From JBMOKT01 sp049323895 (GTDB lineage: Bacteria; Bacillota; Peptococcia; Peptococcales; BICA1-8), in NCBI GenBank assembly GCA_049323895.1, contig JBMOKT010000036.1, forward strand, positions 1-40,910: DNA of 40,910 nt, given 5' to 3'. Positions 14,973-23,902 of the stretch are shown here, in pieces. Under the pieces are notes generated by a model. That model saw nothing but the letters and a program-made list of their open reading frames with translations, had not been told where the DNA came from and did not search any database. Within the stretch, counting starts at the first letter, position 1. Every line of letters begins with the position of its first letter. A program made the position numbers and the translations under genes.

Positions 14973-15974
14973 ATGAGAAAGAAAGGTTTATTTACATTAT
15001 TGGCATTGGTCATATTTTTTTCGCTTCTAGTTTCTGTTGGATGTAGTTCCCAAGAAAAGGTTAAAGAAAATGAAAATCCAGATAATGCAAAGAAAGAAGA
15101 GAAGCAAGTATTTATCAAAATGGGTACAGGTACGACTTCTGGTGCTTTTTATCCTATAGGGACAGGAATGGCAAATATTATAAATAACTATGTTAAAAAC
15201 ATTAACGTTTCTGTTCAATCAACAGGTGGCGCTGCTGAAAATACAAGTTTAGTTGGAACAAAACAGGCAGATACAGGCTTGGCTGCATCATCAATTCCAT
15301 TAGCGGCAATTAAAGGTGAAGCTCCCTTTGAAGGTAAGAAAATGGAAATTCAAGCTTTAGGTGGCTTATGGAGTCAAAGTATTCAGATTGTAACACTTAA
15401 CCCAGATATAAAGACTGTGTCTGATTTGAAAGGCAAACGAATAGCACTTGGTGCTGTAGGTAGCGGTAGCGAAGTTGCAGCAAAACAACTGTTGGAATAT
15501 CATGGTCTAACATATGATAATTTAAAACCAGAGTTTTTAAGTTTTTCTGAGTCGGCAACAAAAATGAAGGATGGACATTTGGATGCTAGCATATTAAGAA
15601 CAACTGTACCTGCTGCAGCTTTAACAGACTTATCTTTAACAAGTAAGATGTACTTTGTAAAATTAGAAGACGAAGCTGTTTCTAAAATGTTAAAAGATGA
15701 CCCTTCATATTCAAAAGGAGTAATTAAAGCGGGAACATATAAAGGAGTTAATGAAGATGTAGGTACGATAGGCCAAAAGATTTTATTTATTGTTAGACCT
15801 GATCTCGATCAAGAGATTGCCTATAACATGATTAAGGCACTTATGGATCATATTGATGAATTTCATGAGATACATCCATCTACAAAAGGAGTTCAAATAG
15901 AAGAGGTTGCCGATGTTCCAATTCCATTACACCCAGGTGCAGAAAAATACTTTAAGGAGAAGGGCTTATTATAA
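14973..15974 (+). CDS. TAXI-family TRAP solute-binding lipoprotein
   Basis: 333-residue extracytoplasmic substrate receptor for the TRAP permease encoded just before it. The signal peptide ends in the lipobox SVGC near residue 24, followed by a charged linker. The mature part begins FIKMGTGTTSGAFYPIGTGMANII, the TAXI-family opening, and continues with STGGAAENTSLV and LKGKRIALGAVGSGSEVAAKQLLEYHGL. Length is normal. The bound ligand cannot be read from the sequence; known TAXI proteins bind glutamate or other carboxylates. GGAGG precedes the ATG. Confidence 0.93.
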   Translation: MRKKGLFTLLALVIFFSLLVSVGCSSQEKVKENENPDNAKKEEKQVFIKMGTGTTSGAFYPIGTGMANIINNYVKNINVSVQSTGGAAENTSLVGTKQADTGLAASSIPLAAIKGEAPFEGKKMEIQALGGLWSQSIQIVTLNPDIKTVSDLKGKRIALGAVGSGSEVAAKQLLEYHGLTYDNLKPEFLSFSESATKMKDGHLDASILRTTVPAAALTDLSLTSKMYFVKLEDEAVSKMLKDDPSYSKGVIKAGTYKGVNEDVGTIGQKILFIVRPDLDQEIAYNMIKALMDHIDEFHEIHPSTKGVQIEEVADVPIPLHPGAEKYFKEKGLL

Positions 15975-16036
15975 AATAATTCAATTTTCATTCATATCTG
16001 ACAATTGAGTAATTACAGCAGTAAGGAGTGATATAT

Positions 16037-17689
16037 TTGTTTTTTGAACAGATGGAAACGGACATACTTATAATCGGTGGTGGAAGTGCAGGGGTAATGG
16101 CGGCATTGCGAGCTAAAGAATTAAATCCTAATGCCCGAGTAGTAATTTTTGAAAAAGGACATATAAAATATAGCGGTTCTATTCCAATGGGCATGGATGC
16201 TTTAAACATTGTTGCAATGCCGGGAGTAAATACACCTGAAGATTATTTGGAAGCGACCAAAATATTTTGTGATAATGTTGTTGATGAAAATACCAGTTAC
16301 AAAATGGCTGAACGTAGTTGGGAACTTTTATTAAAACTTGAGAAATGGGGTGTATGTTTCCCAAAAGATAAAGATGGGAATTATGAGGCACTAAAAGTAC
16401 ACCCCAAAGGTAGATTTGCAGTTACAATGAAAGAACCTAAATTAAAGGTAATCTTAACCGATCGTCTTTCAGGTTTAGGGTGTACAGTATTTAATAGAAC
16501 AATGGCAGTTGATTTAATTGAACACGATGGACGAGTGCTTGGTGCACTAGGTGTTAATATACGTACAGGTGAGTTGTTGGTATGTAAGGCTAAATCTGTA
16601 ATTATCACTGCAGGTGGTGCTGCACGATTTGGGTTACCTGACAATGGTTATTTATATGGAATATTTGACTGTCCAGCCAACTCTGGAGATGCCTATACTC
16701 TTGGTTACAAAGCTGGTGCAAATCTTACCGGTTTAGAATATACAATGTGCAGCTACATAGTTAGAGATGCAAATGCGCCTTTATTATATATTACATTGAC
16801 TAGAGGTGCTCACTTATTAAATTCTTTAGGACAGAGATTGGATCAGGGGCACCCATCAACTAAGTCAATGATAAATGAACACAGACAAGAAAGATCACCT
16901 TTGTTTATGAGATTAAGTCATCTTTCTGAAGAAGAAATTAAATCAGTTGAAGAAATTCTTTTCACAACCGAAAGACCAGTAATCAAAAGGTTTTTTGAGG
17001 GTAGAGGCATTAATTTCCGAGAACGAGACATTGAATTAGCTCCCACTGAGTTCCAACTTTGTGGAGGACATGGTATTACTGGTATTGCCGTCGATGAAAA
17101 GGCTGCATCAAGCATTCCTGGTTTATATGCTGCAGGGGATGCCTCAAATGTGGCAAGAGGCCACTTAACTGGTGCATTTGTGTTTGGTGAAATTGCAGCT
17201 GAGTCAGCAATGGCAGATATTAATTTTAATGTTGATTGTGACGTAATAAAAGTAGCAGAAAAATTTATTAACAAAGTACAGGCATGGGAAAATAACGAGG
17301 GTACTATAGGAGTAGATGAATTTGAGTACAAAGTAAGAAGAATGATTAATGCCTATGTTGTACCTCCGAAAAACGAGATAAAGTTAAATAGAGCATTGGA
17401 AACTTTAGGCTTTTTAAAGAAAGAGCTTAAAGAGAAGGTAAGAGTTAAAAGTAAAAATGATTTATTTAAGGCTTTGGAAGTAGAAAACATTATAACTTGT
17501 GCAATGTTGTCAGCTCGAGCTTCTCTTGAAAGAAAAGAAAGTCGTTGGGGATTTTGGCATTTCCGTTCCGATTATCCTGAAAAAAGTCCGGATTGGGAGA
17601 AACATGTTGTAATATCTAAAGGAAAAAATGAAGATGAAATACTTGCTACTGCTGTGTCAGTTAACAGATTGTCGGAAAGGAGAGGATAG
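16037..17689 (+). CDS. FAD-dependent oxidoreductase, fumarate/APS reductase flavoprotein type
   Basis: 550-residue flavoprotein of the succinate dehydrogenase/fumarate reductase/AprA superfamily. The FAD-binding GGGSAG is at about residues 15-20, then an FEKGHIKYSGSIP segment, a second FAD contact ITAGGAARFG, and the C-terminal GIAVDEKAASSIPGLYAAGDASNVA with GAFVFGEIAAES. No haem or flavin-transfer domain and no signal peptide are present, so it is cytoplasmic and needs an electron partner, probably the protein encoded 2 bp downstream. It would reduce or oxidise the compound brought in by the TRAP system. TTG 16037 fits the GGAG 8 nt upstream; GTG 16028 overlaps that site. Confidence 0.85.
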   Translation: MFFEQMETDILIIGGGSAGVMAALRAKELNPNARVVIFEKGHIKYSGSIPMGMDALNIVAMPGVNTPEDYLEATKIFCDNVVDENTSYKMAERSWELLLKLEKWGVCFPKDKDGNYEALKVHPKGRFAVTMKEPKLKVILTDRLSGLGCTVFNRTMAVDLIEHDGRVLGALGVNIRTGELLVCKAKSVIITAGGAARFGLPDNGYLYGIFDCPANSGDAYTLGYKAGANLTGLEYTMCSYIVRDANAPLLYITLTRGAHLLNSLGQRLDQGHPSTKSMINEHRQERSPLFMRLSHLSEEEIKSVEEILFTTERPVIKRFFEGRGINFRERDIELAPTEFQLCGGHGITGIAVDEKAASSIPGLYAAGDASNVARGHLTGAFVFGEIAAESAMADINFNVDCDVIKVAEKFINKVQAWENNEGTIGVDEFEYKVRRMINAYVVPPKNEIKLNRALETLGFLKKELKEKVRVKSKNDLFKALEVENIITCAMLSARASLERKESRWGFWHFRSDYPEKSPDWEKHVVISKGKNEDEILATAVSVNRLSERRG

Positions 17690-17691
17690 CC

Positions 17692-19335
17692 ATGGCTCAA
17701 TGGTTAGAATCATTAAGTGATAATATTCTAATTGATAAATCTAAATGTATATCTTGTCAGGAATGTGTTAATAAATGCATTTTAGATAATTTGAGATTTA
17801 AAGCTTCACCTTGCCGTGAAAGCTGTCCTTTAAGATTGAATTGTCAGGGTTACATTCAATTAGTTGCAAGAGGAGAAGAAAAGAAAGCTCTTGAGATAAT
17901 TTATAAAAGCATACCTTTTGCAGGTATATTAGGACATATTTGTTATGCACCATGTGAAGATAGTTGTTCACGACGCGAATTTGATGGAGAAAGTGTAGCC
18001 ATTAGGAATATAAAAAGATACATTGTTGATCAAGTAATCAAAAGCGATGAAGAATTTACAGAAAGTTGGAAAAATGATTATTCCCAAAATTGGCTACCAG
18101 AGCAAGAACTTACTCAACAAGTTGCAATAATTGGAGGTGGACCAGCCGGTATAACAGCTGCATGTTTTCTTCGAAAACAAGGTTATCAAGTTGATGTTTT
18201 TGAAGCTTCATCTGAAATCGGAGGAATGTTGTCAATCTGTATACCAGAGTTTAGGCTCCCTTCGAATATAGTAAAACGGGAGCTGGGATTAGTTTATGAC
18301 TTAGGAATAAACGTACAATTAAACAAAGATATAGATTCAAATAGCTTATCTGAAATTACTGATAAATACGATGCTGTTCTTATTGCTACAGGGGCATCAA
18401 AGATTAAGACATTAAGTATACCAAATGCTCAAATATCGGGTATTATTAATGGTATTGAATTTCTTAAAAAGGTGAGTTCTGGTGAAAACCTTGATAAGAT
18501 ATCGGGTAAAAGGTTGGCAATAATTGGTGGAGGTAATGTTGCTCTAGATGCTGCCCGAACAGCAATACGTTTAGGTGCTAAAGAGTGTAATTTGGTCTAT
18601 AGGAGAACGGAAAATGAAATGCCCGCTTATAAAGAGGAAATAGATAATGCGAAAGCTGAAGGAGTAAATTTTATTTATCTTGCTGAACCTAAAGAATTTA
18701 TTGGAAATGAGCAAGGGGAAATAGCAAAGGTTATTTTTCAAAAAAATAAGTTGGGAGAACTCGATATTTCAGGTCGCCCAAGTATCATGAAAGTTCCAAA
18801 TTCAGAGTTCACTATTAACCTTGATATGGTTATTCTAGCCATTGGACAGGAGACAAACCTTGATATCTTTAGAGATGAGGACATTGAACAGTTTAAAGTA
18901 AATAAGGAAACTTTACAATCGTCAATAGAAAAAATATTTGTGGCTGGTGATTTTATCAATGGACCTATGTCAGTAGTAAAGGCAATGGGTGATGGAAAGA
19001 ATGTATCCGAAACAATAGTTAGATTTTTAAGAAATGAACCTTTGGAATTTGGCAGAAAAGATAGTTTAGTTGCAAATGTGGAAACAGAAGTTAATTATTC
19101 CGATGCTATTTTACAACCTAGAATTAATCCTGAAAGAGAGGAACTTACTGAAATTAGTAGTTTTAATTTAGTAGAGCGAACATATAGTCAGACTTCAGCT
19201 CGAACTGAAGCTAGCCGTTGCTTATCCTGTGGAGAACCGTTTGGTAAACATAGAACTTGCTGGTCATGTTTACCTTGTGAAGTAGAATGTCCTGAAGAGG
19301 CTCTGCGTGTTACAATTCCATATTTAATGAAATAA
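17692..19335 (+). CDS. GltD-like Fe-S/FAD NAD(P)H oxidoreductase with terminal ferredoxin motifs
   Basis: 547-residue electron-transfer protein. Residues 19-29 carry C-x2-C-x2-C-x3-C, followed by the Cys-rich domain typical of GltD/dihydropyrimidine dehydrogenase (SPCRESCPLRLNCQGYI, HICYAPCEDSCSR). The FAD motif IGGGPAG is near residue 146 and the NAD(P)H motif IGGGNVALDAARTA near 275. GDFINGPMSVVKAMGDGK closes the FAD domain. The last 40 residues hold a second Cys cluster (CLSCGEPFGKHRTCWSCLPCEVECPEEAL). The start is 2 bp after the flavoprotein stop with GGAGAGG upstream. The two probably form one complex that links NAD(P)H or ferredoxin to the organic acid. Confidence 0.85.
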   Translation: MAQWLESLSDNILIDKSKCISCQECVNKCILDNLRFKASPCRESCPLRLNCQGYIQLVARGEEKKALEIIYKSIPFAGILGHICYAPCEDSCSRREFDGESVAIRNIKRYIVDQVIKSDEEFTESWKNDYSQNWLPEQELTQQVAIIGGGPAGITAACFLRKQGYQVDVFEASSEIGGMLSICIPEFRLPSNIVKRELGLVYDLGINVQLNKDIDSNSLSEITDKYDAVLIATGASKIKTLSIPNAQISGIINGIEFLKKVSSGENLDKISGKRLAIIGGGNVALDAARTAIRLGAKECNLVYRRTENEMPAYKEEIDNAKAEGVNFIYLAEPKEFIGNEQGEIAKVIFQKNKLGELDISGRPSIMKVPNSEFTINLDMVILAIGQETNLDIFRDEDIEQFKVNKETLQSSIEKIFVAGDFINGPMSVVKAMGDGKNVSETIVRFLRNEPLEFGRKDSLVANVETEVNYSDAILQPRINPEREELTEISSFNLVERTYSQTSARTEASRCLSCGEPFGKHRTCWSCLPCEVECPEEALRVTIPYLMK

Positions 19336-19355
19336 CATTAATAAAAAAACAGAAC

Positions 19356-19387
19356 GGAGCTACTATTGTTTAGTAGCTCCAATTTTT
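19356..19387 (+). terminator. Terminator of the RpiR-TRAP-oxidoreductase operon
   Basis: Perfect 10-bp stem GGAGCTACTA / TAGTAGCTCC with a 5-nt loop, then AATTTTT. Confidence 0.85.
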
Positions 19388-19741
19388 AAAGCATTAATGA
19401 ATTGGAAGGGAGAGTAAGTAAAAATATTTAAGTATGAAATTGAATAAGGCAAAAAAGGTTGTTGTAATATGACGTGATGTGTACATTCTACTATTACACT
19501 TCCCTAACTGGGCTAGTTTGGTTTTTCAATTCATACCTGACAGTATTTTCATATGTCAGAAGTAATGGAACAGCTATATGAATGGTGGTTAAAGCGGTTT
19601 TTGCATTCAACTGTTATCTTTATGGGATTTATTTTTTTGTTTAATGTCCGAACAAAACCAACAGGATTATCGAATTTAATTTTTGTATTATTTAAAATAT
19701 ATTTATTTAAATTATCACTCATAATTTTATTCTTTAATAAG
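19388..19741. other. Intergenic stretch without a recognisable gene
   Basis: AT-rich sequence between the operon terminator and the PIN toxin terminator. An open frame (19553-19918, plus strand) would encode a hydrophobic peptide but has no ribosome site and runs into the toxin gene on the other strand. I see no RNA gene or repeat here. Confidence 0.5.
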
Positions 19742-19767
19742 AAAAGACCTCACTATGAGGTCTTAGA
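19742..19767 (-). terminator. Terminator overlapping the toxin stop codon
   Basis: AAGACCTCA / TGAGGTCTT stem followed on the minus strand by TTTTCTTATT. The stop codon of the PIN gene lies inside the hairpin. Confidence 0.75.
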
Positions 19768-20214
19768 AGTAATTGTGTTATATAAATTTATAAAATCGCT
19801 TGAATTTATTATTGTAGTTTTTAAATTTTTAGTATTATGTAATCCACTTTTAAAATCATTTGATATTAAAAAATCAGCCTTTCCTTCAATAGCACATTTT
19901 AAAAACATTTCGTCATAAACATCTTCTAAAGTAGCACATATGGTATTAATTGTATTAACTGATTCGGATTTATAAATTATATCTGATATGTTATATAATA
20001 ATGCCAATCTAGGTTTTTCGCTACTCATATGTTTAATAGCATATTTTTTTGCAATATAAAACAATTCACCAATCATATCTTGAGAAAACATTAATCTTAA
20101 TTTATTATCATCAACTAATGCGGTAATTTGGTCACAATATGGTTCATTATCAAACCAAGAATTAATAAATATATTTGTATCTATTACTACTTTAGGTTTA
20201 AATCTACTTTTCAT
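19753..20214 (-). CDS. PIN-domain toxin (type II toxin-antitoxin)
   Basis: 153-residue PIN-domain protein, probably an RNase toxin of the COG1569 type. The first acidic residue is in VVIDTNIFINSWF (Asp 12), a central Glu is in SQDMIGELFYIAKKYA, and the C-terminal acidic pair lies in EDVYDEMFLKCAIEGKADFLISND. These acidic residues bind the metal used for RNA cleavage. The start overlaps the upstream small gene by 11 bp, the usual arrangement for antitoxin followed by toxin. Intact length, so probably functional. Confidence 0.85.
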   Translation of the reverse strand: MKSRFKPKVVIDTNIFINSWFDNEPYCDQITALVDDNKLRLMFSQDMIGELFYIAKKYAIKHMSSEKPRLALLYNISDIIYKSESVNTINTICATLEDVYDEMFLKCAIEGKADFLISNDFKSGLHNTKNLKTTIINSSDFINLYNTITSKTS

Positions 20215-20350
20215 ACCTTTTAATATCTAATGATTTACGAGCCTCTACAGAAGATATTTTATTTTCTTGCATAGAAGTCTGAATTAATTTTTTTATCTCT
20301 GCCATATTGCCATATGAAGTTTCTTCTTTTTTTAAAACCGCAGTTGACAT
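20204..20350 (-). CDS. Antitoxin partner of the PIN toxin
   Basis: 48-residue polar peptide (MSTAVLKKEETSYGNMAEIK... ending SLDIKRYEK) encoded directly before the toxin and overlapping it. It is too short to recognise by family, but position, size and overlap argue for the antitoxin. ATG 20350 is chosen because GGGAG lies upstream at proper spacing; an in-frame upstream extension to 20437 would cover the likely promoter. Confidence 0.7.
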   Translation of the reverse strand: MSTAVLKKEETSYGNMAEIKKLIQTSMQENKISSVEARKSLDIKRYEK

Positions 20351-20420
20351 ATTTCTTTCTCCCTTCATTATTTTTTTAAAGGGTCTTACCTTGTCCATAT
20401 TATACCATCTCCATATAGAA

Positions 20421-20443
20421 AATACTATATATTTCATAGTATT
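20421..20443 (-). promoter_or_regulatory. Inverted repeat upstream of the toxin-antitoxin pair
   Basis: AATACTAT and ATAGTATT, 8-bp arms with a 7-nt centre, next to a minus-strand TATAAT (20399-20404). It fits an operator for autoregulation by the antitoxin complex. The -35 region is poor. Confidence 0.4.
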
Positions 20444-20450
20444 CCTAAAT

Positions 20451-21089
20451 AGAGATAAATAATAATATTATTTAGTAAAAATTTACCACAATATGTTACA
20501 ATTTAAAACAAAATATAAGTTAAATCTCAACCGAAACGTCGGAGAACAAAGGATTTAAGTCGCTACGCTCAAAACGAAGTTTCGTCTTAAATCCTTAAAC
20601 GTTAAATGAAATTGGTCGCATTAGACCGCGCCGTACATGGTCAGGATTAGCCTAGATAGCCTATTAATAAATACTAATCAGTGGACTAGTTGTTCCTCTA
20701 TAGACTATTCAATAGCTTTTTTGATTAGCACTAAATCTTAAAAAGATGATATGTAAGTAGGAAACCGATTCATTTGCAAGCGAGGAGAATTTACTTAAAA
20801 TAAATGTCTTATTTGAAGTAGAATTATAATAATTTTTGTCTAATTAAAGGGATACAAAAACCAGTTAATTATGATTGACTTATAATTAACTGGTTTTTTA
20901 ATTTAGAAAAGGAGGGGATTTACAGAATCATCTGGCGTAATTATTTAATATATTTAAATATTATTGAAATGGTTGTTAATATAAATTTGATTTATACGCT
21001 ATCTCAAAGTATAACGAGTTGTATACTTAATTGTAAATATCATAATTAAAAGTCTAGTTCTAGATTTAAGGAAAATATTCTTAATAATA
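20451..21089. other. Non-coding stretch with two hairpins and an orphan terminator
   Basis: About 640 bp with no plausible gene on either strand. It holds an imperfect inverted repeat (GGATTTAAGTCG at 20551-20562 with 20583-20594, enclosing an ACGAA/TTCGT hairpin) and a strong terminator at 20856-20898 that follows no visible gene. A small RNA ending at that terminator is possible but cannot be shown from sequence. Confidence 0.45.
20856..20898 (+). terminator. Orphan bidirectional terminator
   Basis: Perfect 17-bp stem (20856-20872 with 20882-20898) flanked by A and T runs. No coding gene ends just before it on either strand. Confidence 0.75.
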
Positions 21090-21093
21090 ATGG

Positions 21094-21287
21094 AGGTATT
21101 TCTGGTGTCCCGGCTGCGGCCACGTCATAATAACCAGAGCTATCGGAGAGGTAAGGTCTTTGTTGCCAATATAATTGCTATCTCGGCTTTAGTAGGAATT
21201 ACTAATGTGGTGAAATTTGAATCCTTAAAACACGCTGTTTTAAATAGATTTCCTAAAGGAACTGAGAATATTAATCATAGTTTCTAA
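21094..21287 (+). pseudogene. Fused remnant of a 2-oxoacid:acceptor oxidoreductase (beta start + gamma end)
   Basis: In the frame of 21103 the text reads WCPGCGHVIITRAIGEV, the hallmark N-terminal motif of the beta (thiamine-binding) subunit of 2-oxoacid:ferredoxin oxidoreductases. About 45 bp later, in the frame of 21090, it reads VFVANIIAISALVG and then ESLKHAVLNRFPKGTENIN. That is the C-terminal part of a gamma subunit of the same enzyme class. Everything between (most of beta and gamma) is lost, and the frames do not match. A ribosome site (GGAGG) and the beta start region survive upstream. The intact complex presumably once stood beside ubiX/ubiD. Confidence 0.7.
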
Positions 21288-21319
21288 TATTGTCAATTTA
21301 TTTTATCTTGGAGGAAGTA

Positions 21320-21880
21320 ATGAAAAGAATCGTGGTTTGCTTAACTGGTGCAAGTGGAGTTATTTATGGAATACGTTTATTGGAATTTCTTTCGAAAGAA
21401 AATTTCGAAACCCATCTTGTTATAAGTCCCTGGGCAGAAAAAAACATAAGTATTGAAACTAATTATACTTTAGAAGAAATAAGCACTTTAGCGAATAGGG
21501 TGCATGATTATAAAGACTTATCTGCACCTATAGCAAGTGGATCTTTTCCTTTATATGCAACTGTTATTGTTCCATGCAGCATGAAAACTTTATCATCTAT
21601 AGCCCACGGTTATACAGATAATTTAATTAATAGAGCTGCAGATATAGCCTTAAAAGAAAGACGTAAATTAGTAATAGTACCAAGAGAAACACCTCTAAAT
21701 TATATTCATTTAGATAATATGTTAAAATTAACAGTCGCCGGTGCAGCTATACTACCTCCGATGCCATCTTTTTATCATATGCCTAAAACAATTGATGATA
21801 TTATTAATCAAACAGTTGGAAAAGTATTAGATATACTTGATATCCCTCATGACCTCTTTCAACGCTGGGGAGAAAAATAA
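21320..21880 (+). CDS. ubiX: UbiX-family flavin prenyltransferase
   Basis: 186-residue flavoprotein that attaches a dimethylallyl group to FMN, making the prenyl-FMN cofactor needed by UbiD decarboxylases. Family landmarks are CLTGASGVIYGIRLLEFL at the N-terminus, VIVPCSMKTLSSIAHGYTDNLINRAADIALKERRKLVIVPRETPLN in the middle and AILPPMPSFYHMPKTIDDIINQTVGKVLD at the end. ATG 21320 is preceded by GGAGGAAG. It sits about 110 bp before the UbiD gene, its usual partner. Confidence 0.95.
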   Translation: MKRIVVCLTGASGVIYGIRLLEFLSKENFETHLVISPWAEKNISIETNYTLEEISTLANRVHDYKDLSAPIASGSFPLYATVIVPCSMKTLSSIAHGYTDNLINRAADIALKERRKLVIVPRETPLNYIHLDNMLKLTVAGAAILPPMPSFYHMPKTIDDIINQTVGKVLDILDIPHDLFQRWGEK

Positions 21881-21987
21881 TTTGAAGTAATTCTAAAGAA
21901 ACAGCTGTCTTATTAATAAGATAGATAATCTAGTTATGAGTAACCGGGTTATCTATTTTTATTGTTAATAAGAAGGCAGGGATTAAC

Positions 21988-23364
21988 ATGTCACAGGATT
22001 TACGTGAATTTTTAACTAAATATGAATCTGCTTTTCCAGATGGAGTCTTAAGAATTAATAACGAAATAGATAGTAAATATGAACCTACTGCTTTGATTAA
22101 GGAGCTTGATAAGCATAATAGGCATCCGATTGTTATTTTTAACAATGTTAAGGGTTCAATTATCCCAGTTATAACAAATGTTCTGGCCTCTCGTAAAAGT
22201 ATTGCTTTCTCATTAGGGATAAAAGAAGAAGATCTAGCTATACAATATGCCAAAAGAGTTAAAGACAGGATTAGTCCAAAGGTGCTAGAGGGTGCCCCCT
22301 TTAACAAAAATTGTCTAACAAACGAGCGAATAGATTTATATAATCTTCCTATTTTTACACATTATCCTGTTGATGCTGGTCCGTATATTACAGGAGGATT
22401 AGTTATTGCCAGGGACCCGGATACGGGAGTCTCTACATGTGGGTATCATCGAATGCAGTTAAAAGGTAAAAATAAATTAGGCATTAGTTTGCATTCCCGA
22501 AAACGTTTATGGGATTATTACAGGAGAGCAGAGGAAGCGGGAAAAAACCTCTCTGCGGCTGTGGTATTTGGTGTTCATCCTCTTATATCTTTAGGGTCCA
22601 TGGCGGTTACTCCATTAGATGAAAGCAAATATGATATAATAGGGGGGCTAATGGGTGAACCTATGGAGCTTGCTAATTGTACAAATATTGATGTGCAAGT
22701 TCCATACTGGTCTGAAATAATAATAGAAGGTGAAATCATGGCACATGAAAGGGAAAAGGAAGGTCCATTTGCTGAGTTCACCAATTATGCTGCATATAGA
22801 AGCACTGAAAATGTTTTTATACCAAAAGCAGTTTCTTATAGGAATAATTGTATGTTCCAATCAATTACGGGTGGTATGTCTGCGGAACACAATAACATAA
22901 TGGCAGTACAAAGAGAGGGCGATGTATTAAAATCATTAAACGAAGGTTTACCAAATATTAAAAAAGTAAATATCCCTATGTCGGGCTGTGGTTTTTTCCA
23001 CTGTTATATTTCTATGAAAAAATCTGCTGAAGGTCAACCAATGCAGGCCATTTTAAAAGCTCTTTCAGTTGACCATAATCTTAAGCTGGTTATTGTAGTT
23101 GATGAAGATGTAGATGTTTATGATGAAAGTAGTGTATTATGGGCCGTTGCTACTAGAGTACAAGCTGATCGGGATGTTTTGATTATTCCTCAACACCAGG
23201 GGATGGGATGTACTCTTGATCCTTCGAGTGATGAATTAAGCAGATCCTCTAAAATGGGGATTGATGCAACTAAGACCTTGAATGGGTTTTCAGGTCAGAG
23301 CTTATATCTACCTGAAGAGCAGGTAGAAAAAATGAAGAAATTACTAAAAAATCTTGGATATTGA
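21988..23364 (+). CDS. UbiD-family prenyl-FMN decarboxylase
   Basis: 458-residue (de)carboxylase of the UbiD family, which reversibly decarboxylates aromatic or unsaturated acids using prenyl-FMN made by UbiX. Typical segments are TGGLVIARDPDTGVSTCGYHRMQLKGKNKLGI (flavin/metal region), EREKEGPFAEFTNY (catalytic Glu-Arg-Glu region), ITGGMSAEHNNIMAVQREGDV and IPQHQGMGCTLDPS. Length is normal for the short UbiD class. The substrate is unknown. The remnant oxoacid oxidoreductase upstream hints at former aryl-acid metabolism, but that is weak inference. Confidence 0.92.
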   Translation: MSQDLREFLTKYESAFPDGVLRINNEIDSKYEPTALIKELDKHNRHPIVIFNNVKGSIIPVITNVLASRKSIAFSLGIKEEDLAIQYAKRVKDRISPKVLEGAPFNKNCLTNERIDLYNLPIFTHYPVDAGPYITGGLVIARDPDTGVSTCGYHRMQLKGKNKLGISLHSRKRLWDYYRRAEEAGKNLSAAVVFGVHPLISLGSMAVTPLDESKYDIIGGLMGEPMELANCTNIDVQVPYWSEIIIEGEIMAHEREKEGPFAEFTNYAAYRSTENVFIPKAVSYRNNCMFQSITGGMSAEHNNIMAVQREGDVLKSLNEGLPNIKKVNIPMSGCGFFHCYISMKKSAEGQPMQAILKALSVDHNLKLVIVVDEDVDVYDESSVLWAVATRVQADRDVLIIPQHQGMGCTLDPSSDELSRSSKMGIDATKTLNGFSGQSLYLPEEQVEKMKKLLKNLGY

Positions 23365-23534
23365 TATGTGTTTGGAGATGAAGAAGATGAAATATTTACA
23401 TAGATAAAATGTTGGATGAAATGTTAGAAGAAAATGAAAAGATTTATAAAAATATTGAAACGATATTAATTTTAATAAATTTTTTGAAGTAAATTTGGTT
23501 TAATGTGTGTCTATATATTAAAGGTGAAATTAAG

Positions 23535-23567
23535 TATCTAGTGCTGCATGCCTAGATATTTTTTTAT
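23535..23567 (+). terminator. Probable terminator after ubiX-ubiD
   Basis: TATCTAG / CTAGATA stem with a 10-nt loop, then seven T residues. About 170 bp separate it from the ubiD stop. The interval and the 330 bp beyond it hold no recognisable gene. Confidence 0.6.
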
Positions 23568-23902
23568 AAGAAAAAATCGATGCCGAGATAGTATTTTAGT
23601 TAAATTTAATATTCCATACCCCTTATAGTGTTCGGATTGTCTTACAATAATAATATTATCTGTGACAATATTAATTTTTCAAACTGAAACTTCTAGTAAA
23701 TAAGCTATATAAATAAAATCTCTTTAACAATTTAATAATGAAATTTTTTAACGTTAGTTCGAGTTTAATAATAATTACTTTATAAGTAGATTAAACTGCT
23801 GTACAATATTATTACTAGATATAGTTATCTAAACGGCTATTATTTTAAAATAATAGAAAAATTCATCTTAATGGAGATTTGACATTTAAGGGGGATAACT
23901 GT

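Noticed and set aside
23414..23491. 27-codon open frame after ubiD
   Set aside because: No ribosome site and too short to distinguish from chance.
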